A stretch of 64,000 nt of DNA from Chaenocephalus aceratus (taxonomy: Eukaryota; Chordata; Actinopteri; Perciformes; Channichthyidae). Where the stretch lies: NCBI GenBank assembly GCA_023974075.1, contig CM043808.1:19342204-19406203 (forward strand). The letters are read 5' to 3'. Positions within the stretch are counted from its first letter, which is position 1; the number at the start of each line of letters is the position of its first letter. The notes beneath the pieces were generated by a model, which saw only the letters and a list, made by a program, of their open reading frames with translations, was not told the DNA's origin and searched no databases. Made by a program: the position numbers and the translations under genes. This document shows, piece by piece, positions 1 through 12,104 of the stretch.

Positions 1-330
1 CATACTACGTCATCGAGTTACTTGGAATTCTACCGAGGCCGGCGTACTTCGTAGCGAGAAATGTTGAGGCTGTACATGTGTAGATCCGCCTTCTTAAAAT
101 CCCCACAATGCTTTGCGCACGGACCAATTTCCAAATCTTTGGCGGAAATAGAGCTCCATTTAAGGCGGGGCTCGAATATGACGCACACCTGTTAGCCTGT
201 TCCACAATTCTTTGTTTTCCGAGGCTAGGAAGGATTCTTACCTCGCTTCTGAAGCAAGTGACTCGGAAGACATGTGCTAACAAGCAAGCGCCCTCGACAT
301 TGAAAAACACCCTGCGTTTGTCTTAAACAT
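1..330. other. Unresolved moderately GC-rich stretch
   Basis: Open frames exist on both strands (5-310 minus, 108-326 plus), but neither shows a known domain, an exon boundary or a compositional reason to prefer it. The stretch is richer in CpG than the AT-rich DNA after it. It could be the end of a repeat copy or part of an upstream gene outside the window. I do not assign a function. Confidence 0.2.
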
Positions 331-2967
331 CAGGGAGCTTCACCGAGTGAAAGCATTCCTTAAGTGTTCTACCTGTTGACTTTAATATTTTATTTTTTTC
401 ATCAACTATGCTGGATTAATTTGACACTAAAGGGAAAATGCTTCTTTATGCCACTTTTGCGTTTGCCACATTTAGTGGTTTCTGTATTTGGACATTTTAA
501 ATGAAATCGGTTAATTATGTTCTTCCAATCACACAAGCTTTGACAATAAAATATTTTTCCACATACTTCTGCATCTGTGGTCATTTTCACTACTTCACAC
601 AAGATCATTTTGAACCCGAGAATGATTCATCTTCATTCTCATGAATTTAGAGCAAGCCTTGTAGCCTCAGTGCTTTAACCTCTGGGAACATACCATGGCA
701 ACATTTGAGTTAAATTCCTCACACAGTGGTGACTTCATTCCTTAGAACAAGGGTGTGTCTGTCTACTCTTAAGGTGATGTCATTATTTTCATATCTAAAA
801 TAAATGTTTTAAAGCATCGAATACAAAAGTTGCAGGCTGTCGCACATTAGATAAACATCACCCTCATAAGTGTTCTTGTGTAACCCACAGCAGATGCATC
901 GGAGCATACATTAAGTGAACTTGACCGTCGTTCCGTAGATTCAGGCTTCATATATTGTGGCAGAATCACTCTTCAATGCAATTTGTAGATTAACCTTAAA
1001 TAAGCCCTTGATTTGACAATAAGTCGGATCAGTAGCGTAGGCAGAAATGTACTTTAGGGCGGGCCTGTATACAATAGGGTGGTTCAGCTTTTTCCAGGGG
1101 GAAAAATTACTTTAAGGTAAGCCTGGCCTATAATAATAATGCCCATTGCCAAGCATCGTTGTAGCATTTCCCTCCAAATAATGGTCGAAGACTTGACTGA
1201 TATGAATTTATTGAAATCTCCAATATCAACGTAAGAGCTATAAAGACACACAAATAACAAATAAATGTAGGTTCCATCCTAGAATCACTTTAGCATACTA
1301 CCAAAAGTTAACTGTAAACAGACGGCAAAGCTACATAACAGCTTTTGAATTAGGACAAAGCCCAAATGTTTATATTATAGTTAATACCAACCTTGTGCCT
1401 CTTCGGGGGGTGCTACACTTAAACATAAACTTTATTCTTTTACTTTCTCCGTCTTTATATGTAGATTAATCTCCGCTCCTTTTCTCCGTCACGTTGTTTC
1501 CATAGCAATAACAACTTCCTGTCAACAGCGTAAACTCGCCTTCAAAATAAAAGCATCTAAATAACACAGGAAGTTAACCTAAATTACATTTGAGACATAT
1601 TTACAACTGCAACAAAAGTAACAAAAACAATGTAATATCCTTTTCAGTTTCACAGAACACAAATTGGGTTATTTCATCTCACAATGTCGCTTGGGGCCCC
1701 AAGTTGGACAGGGACGGACCTGCTGTGCATTATACTTGTGTTGTGTAGTTTATACTTTATTCCAACTTTAAATATTTTAATACCTGAACACACTGCTGCT
1801 GTAAAATAATTTCCCAATTTGGGATTGATAAAGTGTCTGCCTGTTTATTTATTTTATAGATATAAAAAAAACACATCTATGTATTTTCAAGCTAAAGGTG
1901 ATGCACAATATAAACTGTATACTGTTATTTTTTCAAAGACATGTTACATTTCAAAAGCATATATTGCTATCTTTAGGACAAACAATTAAAGACTGCTTTA
2001 ATTTAACAAATTCTACAATATAAAAGTGGCAGATTCGCTTTATTAAACTGACTAGACCTAGGTTGCATACCAACACCATCACATATTACTATGTTGGTCT
2101 GAAGAGCTGAAGCATTCATACAAAACGCCACTGAGTCAAATCGCACCTCCAGCATTCCTGAACAGGTTGAAACCTGCATTGTCTGATTGGATATGTTATA
2201 AAATAAGCAGAGAGAAGCGGTTTTAGTAACAGCTGTGAAGAGATTATACTGTTGTATTGTGTACGTGTATTTCAAGTGTACTATGTATTAATTTATTGAG
2301 CTATACTTAAATCAGGTTTTAAAATTGTTTGACTGACAGAGATCATGCAATGTTATTGTTTGTTTATTGATTGTTATGAACCTGTCTGAGGACCACAGAT
2401 GGAAATTAGCTATTAGCTATAATCTGGCATATTGCATCTCTTCTCTTTGCTGAGATTACTGTTTTTGTATACATGGTCCTTCTATAAATAAATAAATAAA
2501 ATAAATAAACCTGTAATTCAATTCTTTAAATAACTTTCTGTGTCCAACTAAAGTGATTCAAAGCAACTCCCAACTTGAAGAAGTATCTAAGAATTGTACA
2601 ATACATGCAAGAAATGTTGGGGAAAAAACCACATCCAGCTGCCAAGACTGCAGTTTACACGTTGTGCACCCGCTACTAATGTGTCTCCTAAAGTCTGCAG
2701 CTTACCCTTGCTGCCATTTACAGTTGGACTCAAACTGAAATTCCTGTTTTATGAGTCATACGCAGTCTTTTTGCAGGTGCAGTGGCGCACCCGTGATCGA
2801 CTGTGCTGTTCAGCCAGTTAGGATGACATTGCATATTATAAATTATGTAATATGGTGTGACCAAGACAAATTCCAATGTTTTTGGAAAGTAGTTTCTTCA
2901 TAGAGTGTAGAAATGTAAGTAAATTAAACCTTCTAATACTGGATGTGGATAAACAGTAAATTCTGTG
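331..2967. other. AT-rich stretch without a recognisable gene
   Basis: Reading frames are short and none resembles a known protein. At about 1,795-1,840 there is a text (aatttcccaatttggg then ttgataaagt) of the kind found at the 3' tails of fish retroposons. An A/T-rich simple run (aaataaataaat) lies near 2,485-2,512. Nothing else could be supported. Confidence 0.5.
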
Positions 2968-3152
2968 GTATTTAGCAGAGGTGTGGACTCGAGTCACATA
3001 ACTTGGACTCGAGTCAGACTCGAGTCACACATTTGATGACTTGACAAAATCACAAAACACTTGCGACTCGACTTGGACTTGAACACCAATGACTCGGGAC
3101 TTGACTTGGACTTGAGCCTTCTGACTTGAGGTGACTTGATACTTTAATTCAG

Positions 3153-5060
3153 AGGTCTCCAACACGCCGATCGCGAGCTGCCGTTAGAAGAGCAGACTCC
3201 CGTCGGGGAGAGCAGAATCTTCAGCCGCTCCTACTCTTGCTGAGAATCCTTGCAGGCAGGGGCGGGTCTTTATTTAGCTGGGCCACCATGTGGCCAATCA
3301 TATGCGAGGACACACTAGGATCATACCATTATGTGAAAGAAGGGTGGGGGGCACAGCATGTGTAGTGGTACAGGCAAGCCCGCCTGCCATCAGGCCCTGG
3401 TGCTGATTTTTTGTTTTGTAGGCCCCCTATTTAAACTACAAATCAAAGTCATGTATAGCCTCGGCAGGCTCTGTGATCGCACTTCTCCACTCTGCTCTAT
3501 GCGCGCCTGGTCCTCTCCTCCAGATGAGTGACGTATCGGGCCTCCCTCATGTATTTGTCTGGTTGCCGTTGGCTCTCCTCCACGTACTGTAGCAAGTCCT
3601 CATTGTCCTCTCCATCTCCTCCAACAGATAATGTCCCTCCTGTCTGTCTTTCCTCTCCCGGCAGCGGCCGGCACCGCTGCCGCTCGGTACAGAACTAATT
3701 TGTCCTTCCTCCTCATCCTGGCCTACAGGCTAAAAATAATCTGTAAGCTTCGGCATTTTTTGTAATAGCTGCTTGTCTCGAAACTCATTTTCCCTCAACA
3801 ATTTCCTTTTCCGAGCGCCACTCTCAAACTTTTTTTTCTCCTTAACAACCTTCTTCTGTCACTCAATCAGTCGCAATTTGAATAAGTCACATGTGAAACA
3901 TATTCTCATTCTGATTGGCTGTTAAGTGGTGCCCACTGACTGTTACGGACATACTTGCCAACCCTCCCGATTTTCGCGGGAGACTCCCGATTTCATAGCC
4001 CTCTCCCGGTTTCCTCCCGGTGTCATATTTCTCCCGCATTTCTCCCAATTTCTGACAAAATCAGATTTACACACGACTGTTTCCACTCGGATTTTATTAC
4101 AGCTACACCATTGTTTGGTTTCCATGGTAGCGCGTCTCTTTAGTAGCGTGCACAACTAGATAGTCACAGAACAAGAATGGACAACTCGACCCTCTGATCA
4201 CTCCTTTCCTGGTCCAGCCCACACATATGCTCCATCAAGAGGATGGTGCTACAGGCCGCAAGGCATTGCACTCAGAACTACAATAAGCATGTTAATGTTA
4301 ATCTAACAGCTCCGTTGATTCACTAGCCCCCCCCCCCCCCCCGCGCTGGTCAACATTTTTGAGAAAAATCTCTGGAATCCATCGATCGGATTGATTAGCA
4401 GAGAAAATTATCAAAATAGTATGGAGGGAAGATATTTTCGTTTGGATTACTGGTCTGGGGGAAGCTTGCGAGTGTGTGTGTATACGTGTGTGTGTTTGTG
4501 TATTTTTGCATTTGTGTGTATTGTTTGTTTCCCGGGGAAAACACTCACAAGAAACATCGGCTGTTGTTATGCCTTCTGTGACGTCAAGTTAGTCCGTTCT
4601 GCGCTTGTAATTATGCCGAAGCTTCAAAGTTGTATTTATCATCTGAATTTGCCGAAACAAGTTTAATATTCTGAAAGCCAAGACTTTGTTTATTTGAAAC
4701 CAGATGAAAACAAACTGTAACGGATTCTGCCGTGTTATCTATGATTACTATACGCCTTACATTCATAATTTCAGCGGAGGGAGGGGAACAGCAGAACAGC
4801 AGAGTGGCGAGGGAGAGCTGTCTTCTTCCCTTTACAAGCTTCAACAATGTATTTATTGTGTGATTTTGGAAATAAAAGTTTCATATTCTGAAAGCCAAGA
4901 CTTTGTTTATATAAAAATGTTTTAAAACATCCGAAATAAAAAAATAAAAATTAGAATTTTTTTTACAAATTTTTTATTGGCTCATGATAGGCCCCCAATT
5001 TCCGTAGGCCCCTGGGCTTCAGCCCAGGTCAGCCCGTGCATTAAGGCGGCCCTCACAGGC
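3153..5060. mobile_element. Patchwork of fragments of other DNA transposons
   Basis: Several texts look like termini of fish DNA transposons: cagaggtctccaacacgcc at about 3,153, gccaaccctcccgattttcg near 3,957, and a GGCCCC-rich end (aggcccctgggcttcagccc) at about 4,998-5,035. A C run sits at 4,326-4,342. I could not pair these termini into complete elements, so this is an unresolved mosaic inside the 2,976-7,548 element. The open frames here are not coding as far as I can tell. Confidence 0.45.
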
Positions 5061-5102
5061 CAGCTGCACAGAGCGACGGGAAGACGGAGAGCCGGATTTA
5101 AA

Positions 5103-5240
5103 AGCAAGCGCGTCGGAAAAAGTCAAGAAATGAGCGAAAACGGAAAAAATAAGCAGCATCTGGCTGCTTTTCAATGATATTGGAGAAAGCAAAGCTGAGT
5201 GCAGGATTTGTAAAATGAAAATAACCTTCAGAGCAGGGTT
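5103..5240 (+). pseudogene. BED-type zinc finger remnant (hAT transposase)
   Basis: Translation gives a basic lead-in (KSQEMSENGKNKQHLAAF), then after a one-base frame change FNDIGESKAECRICKMKI. That is the aromatic residue plus first CxxC of a BED zinc finger, a domain common at the N-terminus of hAT transposases. The second half of the finger (the H-x-H part) is missing; the sequence runs into a T-run at 5,230. It probably belonged to the surrounding hAT-like element. Frameshift and truncation make it non-functional. Confidence 0.5.
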
Positions 5241-5833
5241 TTTTTTTGGTAACCACTCAGGATTTATTGTCAGAGGTGGGAGAAGTTCAGAGTCAGACAA
5301 TTAAAAAAGTTACGATCAGGGTTCCCGCGGGGTCTTAACAAGTCTTAAAAAGTCTTACATTTGATAATCTGAATTTAAGGCCTTAAAAATGTCTTAAATA
5401 TGATTTAGAAGGTCTTAAAAATTATCAGATTAGAAAGGTACTTCTGTGTTGCGATAGCGTCTAAATGTGTTTTGGGCGAAATGTCCGGGCTGCAAAGTAA
5501 CCAACGGTAATAGCCTTTCAGTTCCCCCCAACAATTTGTATTGAATTAAATCAACATGGAACCAGTAATCACTAACTTTGTTTCCCCCGGCCCCTTATTG
5601 GAGAACACCCAGCTAGTAACCTAGCAACCAAGCTTCAGCTCATGTAGCCTATCTTCGAATCTACTTACAAATTAATATGGGGAAGTGTCAGTTCAACCGT
5701 ATTTGGTTGGAAAACATCTGATTTAGTGCTTGGTTGAAACCAGTGGAGGGGAACGTGTTTGAAGCCCGCTGCACCTTTTGCAAAAGAAATTAGCGTTTGT
5801 TTTGCTAGTGCAGCGTTAGCTAGTGGAGCGTTA

Positions 5834-6150
5834 CGGCCCGTCCACACAGCGGCGTGCGTTGAAGCTTGCCGGCGGGCGTGTCTGAAACTCGACCAACAAC
5901 CAATCACATGAATCTCCCGCCCCTGACACACAAGCAGCGGTTGGATTGGCTAGAGCTTGTACTGGCATATGATTCGATTGGCTGACGCTTCTGCCGAGGC
6001 GTCAAAAGTTGAACATTGCTCAACTTTTGCAGCGAGCCACGCCAGCAACGCTCCGCGTCGCTTCCCACAATGCAGTTCGGCGAAAAGTGACGTCACCCCA
6101 TTCAAAGTGAATGGTGAAGCGTCAACGCACGCCGCTGTGTGGACGGGCCG
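5834..6150. mobile_element. 317-bp MITE, TTA target (PIF/Harbinger-like)
   Basis: The ends are perfect inverted repeats of 29 bp (starting cggcccgtccacacagcgg). The element is flanked by TTA on both sides (5,831-5,833 and 6,151-6,153), the target duplication typical of PIF/Harbinger elements. Its centre has a further palindrome around aaaagttgaacattgctcaa. It has no coding capacity. A diverged relative lies at 22,893. Confidence 0.75.
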
Positions 6151-6359
6151 TTAGCTAGTGCAGCAGCTCCCGCAACAACACCGGGGGACCTCCGGGCGAA
6201 GTTTGGGTCTACGTCAACCCTAAAAGCGGAGGTGCTGTAGAAGCTAAATACCGTAGCTAAACACCAATCATACAACAGCAACGATGAAATAGTGTAGCCA
6301 AGGCAGCAGAACTCTGAATATAGCTCTTGTCACTCTCTCTCAGACACACACAAACACAC

Positions 6360-6715
6360 TAGGGCTGCTCGATTATGGAAATAATCAAGATTATGTTGGT
6401 CAATAATTAATATCATGATTATTAAATATGATTATTCATTGACTTTGAAAACATCCATTTATTGAACTTTAAAACAAATAATAATTTGAACAGTATCTTT
6501 TTAACTGTTGATTACCCTGAACGTATAATTCAACTGAAAAACCAATACAAAAAATTATTAAATAAATGATACATTACTAAAAAATTAATTAGATCAAATA
6601 TGTTGAAGTGCACTGTCACAACCTAGCAAAGCAAAATCATCGTTTTATTTGATTATGTTGTTCTTCGTAATTGTGGCAGGCCAAAATCGTAATTGCGATT
6701 AAAATATGATCATGA

Positions 6716-6716
<1 letters not shown>
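6360..6716. mobile_element. Partial transposon with tagggctgctcgattatgg end
   Basis: The left end tagggctgctcgattatgg is followed by repeated gattat/aatcat words, like the ends of fish hAT-type elements. The right part (cgtaattgcgattaaaat) would be expected to close the element, but it runs directly into the CA repeat at 6,717, so the terminus is lost. Confidence 0.45.

Positions 6717-6805
<89 letters not shown>
6717..6805. repeat. (CA)n microsatellite
   Basis: An uninterrupted CA dinucleotide run of about 89 bases. Confidence 0.98.
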
Positions 6806-6807
<2 letters not shown>

Positions 6808-7732
6808 ATACATTTACTTTGTAAGTGATTATAGGACGTATTTCTTCTTTCATATACATTTTCCTTCATACTTTATTGCCGTGAAATAGGTCTTAAATTC
6901 TATTCAAAGTGGTCTTAAAAAGGTGTTAAAAAGTCTTAAATTTGAGTTGGCGAAACCTGCAGGAACCCTGTACAATAAAAAGTCCTGCATTCAAAATGTT
7001 ACAAGTAAAAGTAGAAAAGTATTAGCATCAAAATATAGTTAAAGTACCACCTGCAGAGGGATCTAGATTCAGGTGTTCTCTTCCCCATAGAGACCGCCTC
7101 GCTGCACATTATCCCTTGCATAAAGATAGATTGTAGGTCCCTTATAACATGTTGTACACAGTGGAAATAAACATTCTGGTCACCTTAACATCAGGGATCT
7201 TATACATTAAACTCCTTCTGAATCAAACCGTCACGGTAGCCTTACCTTACTGATCCCTCTTCAAATAGAAGAAAACACGTTACTTTACCAGCAGAGAGAA
7301 AATGGATTATTAAATTATTAATGTGACTAATAAAGAGCAGTTTGATTATTAAGTATTATTCTGTTGATCGGTGTCATTACATTTGGTGAAAAGCACACAA
7401 TGACTTGTTTAAGACTCGTTTTGTCAAAGTTTAGGACTTGGACTTGACTTGAACTTGCCCATCCTTACTTGAGACTTGACTCGGACTTGAGGGCAAAGAC
7501 TTGAGACTTGACTCGGACTTGCAAAACAATGACTTGGTCCCACCTCTGGTATTTAGATCTATCTTCATATGTGATATTTACTGCAAAGTCAATCACCTGT
7601 TGGTAACGCATACTCAGATATAGCATGATGTTAACCTAAATGTTGGATTTGTTTTCCAACTATTACAGATATCCAATTTATTATTTATACATTGCAAAAG
7701 TGTTCATTTTGCAAGCATATACTCATATTTAA

Positions 7733-8078
7733 AGGTGGGGTAGGTACATTTGAGAAACCGGCTCGAGATCGCTAGAATTTGAAAATACACAACCGGAGAA
7801 AATCTGCCACTTCCTTATAGAGCCCCAGCCCTCCTCCAACACACACGAACGCGCACATGACCAATGAGGGCACGAGATAAGTTTGTGCCCCGATGGAAGG
7901 CAGGTAGGCCATTGGTTGTACTTTTTACAGTATTACGGCTTCTACAGATGACGTTTTTTTATGGATTTGTTGTCAAAGCACTTAAGATATTCATTGCTAT
8001 CGGGATGTTAAGAGCATTCCATGGAATATAACAAAAAGTGTATCTTGAGCCGGTTTCTGAAACTTACCTACCCCACCT
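7733..8078. mobile_element. 346-bp MITE flanked by TTAA
   Basis: The inverted ends are aggtggggtaggtacatttg and its complement (...acttacctaccccacct). Each end abuts TTAA (7,729-7,732 and 8,079-8,082), a target used by piggyBac-type and Kolobok-type elements. A second copy in the opposite orientation lies at 58,815-59,161 in a pinx1 intron. No coding capacity. Confidence 0.75.
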
Positions 8079-8082
8079 TTAA

Positions 8083-10864
8083 GCCATCTATATTTTTTTG
8101 AAAGGCCCTCGTCAGCACATCAATAAATGCACTAAATCGGATCTGCTGTATTGCCTTCACCGAATGGGATCGTAAACTGTAACCCTGAGGAGAGCATGTC
8201 CTTCACCGCCCGCTTGATAGCCTTTCTTCAATTTCTCTGTGTCAGTAAATTGGAGCTGCTTCGAGGGTGACCTTGTTTGGGGGTTTTTTGCTGCCGAGAG
8301 AAAAGAGCACAGAGGGAACACAGACTGCCTGAGTGCCTGAGAGATTTGCTTCATTCAACTGAAATCAATGTTAAGTGTTGTGCATCTTTTCTGTTTAGTC
8401 TCAATCAAGAGCCACTCAGACTGAAAACATTACAGGAGCTCTCTTCACTAAAACGCTCCTCTGCTCTTTGAATGTGTGTCAATAAAACTGCAGGTGGGCT
8501 CTTTGGTTGGGAATGAAACATTATATTTTTCTCTTCAAATACTTTAACTAAGCTTTCACAAGTGTGCTTTATGCAGGCTTTCTTCACACATCCTTTTAAG
8601 TAGGAATTATTTCACAATGTGCAACGGTGCTAGACAAAACATTGTTAACACCTCCTTTAAATAGACTTGAAAGTACCTTAGTCATACTGACTGGCACAAT
8701 TACAAACATGTGCCCTTGAATGTAAATCGCAGCACATTTTGTTTTATATTGAATATTAATGTTCAACAGAGGTTCCTTTTAATTAAGACTTAATGAACAG
8801 TTCTGTTTACAAACTGTCTGGCACTTGGTAGCAAAATGGAATTTCACTGAACATATTTGCACTGGTTTTGCATTATTTTTTACATTTGCAATGTGAAAGT
8901 TTGTTTTAAAGAGCTAAGTGGCATACAGTTGACTAATGCAGGAGAATGAACATATCTTTCAGGATGTACAGCACATACAGGAACTTGTTAGCAAATGTGA
9001 TGCATCACATAGACCTGTTGCCGAGGCAACACATTACATATCATTTTGTTTTGCATGCTGTGAATGTGACAAACGCTTCTTCATTGGTGTGTTGGAAGAA
9101 GGAAGCAAGCTGCAATGTCTTCATGTTTTTGACTTCTTCTTCTTCTTCTTCTCTTTCTATGAAGGGACATCTTACCTCTTATGTAAGACTGTTAGTGCAC
9201 ACACCCCTGCAAGCTTGACCAATCAGGAGGCTTCCCTGGTGGCCTTGACCCCCAGTGTTTTGTTTGTCATCGTGTAATAAGATTCACACAGCGAGTAGCA
9301 GCTTCGGGCGGTCGGTCCTGGGGAAAGTGAAGGACGAGACATGAAGAAGAATGAGGGGGGGGGGGGGGGGAGTTACTGGGCGGTGGGCCAGAAACGTCAT
9401 AACACTGTGCCCCAGCTGTTAGTCCTCAGGGAGACCTGTTGCCATGGTAATAAAGACTAAGACCCCACCACCTTCCTCTCAATGGAAACGTTGGGGCATG
9501 CTGTATGTCACTTACTACTTACAATCATATGTAGTAAGCGTTGTGGCTTCTTTCTTACTTCTTTGTTATAATGCCACAGAGTAGCACGCAGATAGAGGTG
9601 ACATTGTCAAGAAGCAATGCAATGTGGGCACTTTTTACAGTCTATTCAGGTTCAATTGTCTTTATGTTTTAACATCTTGTGTTTTTTTTTGGTTTTTGTA
9701 GTTAAATCACATCCCCTTTTGGCACAATAAAGAACTTCCGTTATAGGAAATGCTTTTGCAAATCATTTTAATGGCCTTTCTTTTCTCCAGTAGTCCGGAA
9801 CACAACTGATATATGATAATTCAATAAATCAATTCTGACTTTGGGGTCATGGTCACATTAATGCAATATGATTCAATGATCCCTGAGCTATAGGTTTATG
9901 ACCTTATCTGACCTTCAAATGACCTACTAGAGCATTTTATTTATCGGATCAGAATTGAAGGGCTGCAAATTACAAAGAACTCTATCTAGGTTAGCTGAAA
10001 GAAAGAGAATACACAGGAAAGGCAAGCTCGGCTGCAGTGATACCACAGTATCATGATTCCTCCGGTCAGCTCCTTTGAAGCACACAGTCAGGTTGACAAT
10101 GCCCGCTGATCCCTGCCAAGCTTCTGATAGAGTTACATAATCACACCTTAATCCCAACCCTGAAGTGGTGACTGTAACTACAGATTTGAGGTCAGATTAG
10201 AGCGTCACACCACTCCGCCTCGACTGTTATAGAAACAAACTGATGTCTGACTCTTGAACAGCAGATGTGATTACCTGGTTACTTTAATCTTCTGGACAAA
10301 GATGTGCAATAAGTACAAGGTGCTGCGATACATACATATGTCAGTATTGAAACTGTCAATTGCATTTTATAACTTTATGAAAGTTGTCACTATTTCACAG
10401 GCTTTAGTTTCAAGGGAACTATATATTTACCACATTTTTTAACCATCCATATAATCTTAATTTAAATGCTGAATTTCTGAAGTTAAAAAGTAAAGTGGTG
10501 AGATTGAAAAACTGAATTTCGTAGTCAAGGAACAATTTAACATATTAAATATATGATAAAGGCATTATTTAATTTATGTTAATTAGAATTGGAAACAGAT
10601 ATATATTTGACATATATATCTGTTATTAAGAGTGGTGCAGTATGATTCACATGTTGATGTACAGGGGGACACCAACACTCTAAAAAGTGTACTTGATAGT
10701 AGTTGAAGTAACTTAATACACTTAATAAATCTGATTCAGATTTCTGCTTAAGAGATTCCAATGTACTTTTGTGGGTTATATTCATTTGATTTTTTTGTTT
10801 GTTGACTTGACTTGCTATTTTGTTATCAGTGAAAGCAAATACATTTGTTCACATTATATATGCT
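8083..10864. other. Non-coding stretch, no gene seen
   Basis: Open frames here (for example 8,936-9,277 plus) have no recognisable domain, and part of that frame is a TTC run at 9,133-9,153. A G run lies at about 9,354-9,371. I see no exon with convincing splice sites and no transposon termini. It could hold regulatory sequence, but nothing specific can be supported. Confidence 0.5.
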
Positions 10865-11760
10865 TCCGTTAGGCAATATTATAAGGAATCATTCTGTAAA
10901 TGTTCATTGTTATGCGGATGATACTCAACTATATTTATCAATCAAGCCTGATGAAATCTAAATAAAATTCAAGACTGCCTCAAGGACTTAAAAACGTGGA
11001 TGACCTTAAACTTTTTGATGTTAAACACGACCAAAACTGAAGTTATTGTACTTGGCCCGAAGAATCTACGAAATAAATTATCTAAAGATATACTAACTAT
11101 GGATGGCATTAATTTGGCCTCCAGTGAGACTGTAAGGAATCTTGATGTTATATTTGATCAGGATTTATCCTTTAACGCCCACATAAAATCTATTTCAAGG
11201 ACCGCCTACTTCCATCTACGTAACATTGCAAAAATCAGGCATATCTTGCCTCAAAACGATGCAGAGAAACTAGTCCATGCATTTGTTACTTCTAGGCTGG
11301 ATTATTGTAACTCTTTATTATCAGGGAGTACCAAGAAGTCAGTCAAGTCGCTTCAGCTGATTCAAAATGCTGCAGCTCGTGTACTAACCAGAGTTAGGAA
11401 AAGGGACCACATTACTCCTGTTCTGGCTGCCTTACACTGGCTCCCTATAGAACATAGGATAGAATTTAAAATTCTTCTTCTCGCCTACAAAGCCCTTAAT
11501 GGGCAGGCGCCATCTTACCTTAAATAACTCATTGCACTTCTCAGCCACCGTACTACTGTCCTACTAGGGCATTGAGTTCCAAGAATGCAGGGTTGTTGGT
11601 TGTTCCTAGAGTCTCTAAAAGTACAATGGGAGCCAGAGCCTTTTCTTATGTGGAATCAGCTTCCAGTTTGTATTCGGGCGGCAGACACCCTATCCGTTTT
11701 TAAGAATGCGCTTAAGACCTTCCTTTTTGATAAAGCTTAGGGCTGATTAGATTCAGCCCC
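10865..11760 (+). mobile_element. 5'-truncated L2/Rex-type LINE, reverse transcriptase C-terminal part
   Basis: The copy starts just before the reverse transcriptase catalytic motif [10 protein letters not shown] (codons at about 10,911-10,940). After a stop at about 10,960 it continues in the long frame 11,000-11,527 with the L2/Rex-typical text FVTSRLDYCNSLLSG, IQNAAARVLTR and LHWLPIEHRI. The tail of the protein (AADTLSVFKNALKTFLFDKA) is recognisable to about 11,740 in another frame. Stops and frameshifts show it is dead. The element is an old, 5'-truncated insertion; the exact clade within the CR1/L2/Rex group is inferred from memory of such proteins. Confidence 0.8.
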
Positions 11761-12055
11761 TAGTTTTGCTGATATAGGCTTAGTTTGTCGGGGGACATCT
11801 TACTTCTTCCTTCTCTCTGTCTATACCTGTGTACTCTCATGTTCCGATTAACCCAGCTTCCCCAAATTTCTTTCTTTTTGGTGTCTATATACGCTGGGAT
11901 CCGGAGTCATGGATGATCCTGCGGTCCTGTGTCCTGCATCGTTTTTGTTTTTGCTAGCAGTAATTTTGTTTTATAAAATGTAAATTTGTCTCAAGCTTTG
12001 TTAAAGTGTTTCACACTTTGTAATTGTCCATTGCACTTCTCAGCCACCGTACTAG
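11531..12055. repeat. 26-bp direct repeats and a 47-bp word shared with 36.0 kb
   Basis: The text attgcacttctcagccaccg(tacta) occurs at about 11,531-11,556 and again at 12,030-12,055. Directly before the second copy, 11,984-12,030 is the exact reverse complement of 35,991-36,037 (47 bases, includes aaagtgtgaaacactttaac). This looks like a junction made by copying or template switching at the end of the LINE. Confidence 0.7.
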
Positions 12056-12104
12056 TTTTTTTCATAGGCTATAAACGGAGGTGGTATAAGTATAGATATT
12101 GTGC

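Larger units (their letters stand above)
5317..6970. mobile_element. hAT-like element with cagggttcc ends
   Basis: The left terminus starts cagggttcccgcggggtc and the right ends ...cctgcaggaaccctg. Both subterminal regions repeat gtcttaaa/cttaaaaa words, a common look in fish hAT elements. The flanks gttacgat and tacaataa do not give a clean 8-bp duplication, so the insertion boundary is less certain than the termini. It contains a 317-bp MITE and a partial element that runs into a CA repeat. Confidence 0.6.
5269..7065. mobile_element. Split fragment of the agtaaaagtagaagtac repeat family
   Basis: 5,269-5,316 (starts tcagaggtggga) and 6,971-7,065 (aaaagtcctgcattcaaaat, later gttaaagtaccacctgcag) look like two halves of one element of the family also seen at 12,690-12,770. 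They are separated by the insertion at 5,317-6,970. The second half matches 12,693-12,770 nearly word for word. Confidence 0.5.
2976..7548. mobile_element. hAT-like DNA transposon, heavily invaded
   Basis: The left end reads cagaggtgtggactcgagtc and the inverted right end reads ...ggtcccacctctg. The element is flanked by a perfect 8-bp duplication gtatttag (2,968-2,975 and 7,549-7,556), the size typical of hAT transposons. Both subterminal regions (about 2,985-3,140 and 7,425-7,540) are rich in repeated gacttg/ctcgag words. The interior holds several younger elements listed separately and a remnant of a BED-type zinc finger. No intact transposase frame remains. Family assignment rests on the TSD length and TIR style, not on a database match. 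Confidence 0.8.

Noticed and set aside
5..326. Opposing open frames at the left edge, possibly a gene end
   Set aside because: No recognisable protein and no splice context. Kept only as unresolved sequence.
8936..9277. 113-codon frame with a Phe-rich tract
   Set aside because: The Phe run is a TTC microsatellite; the rest has no recognisable features.
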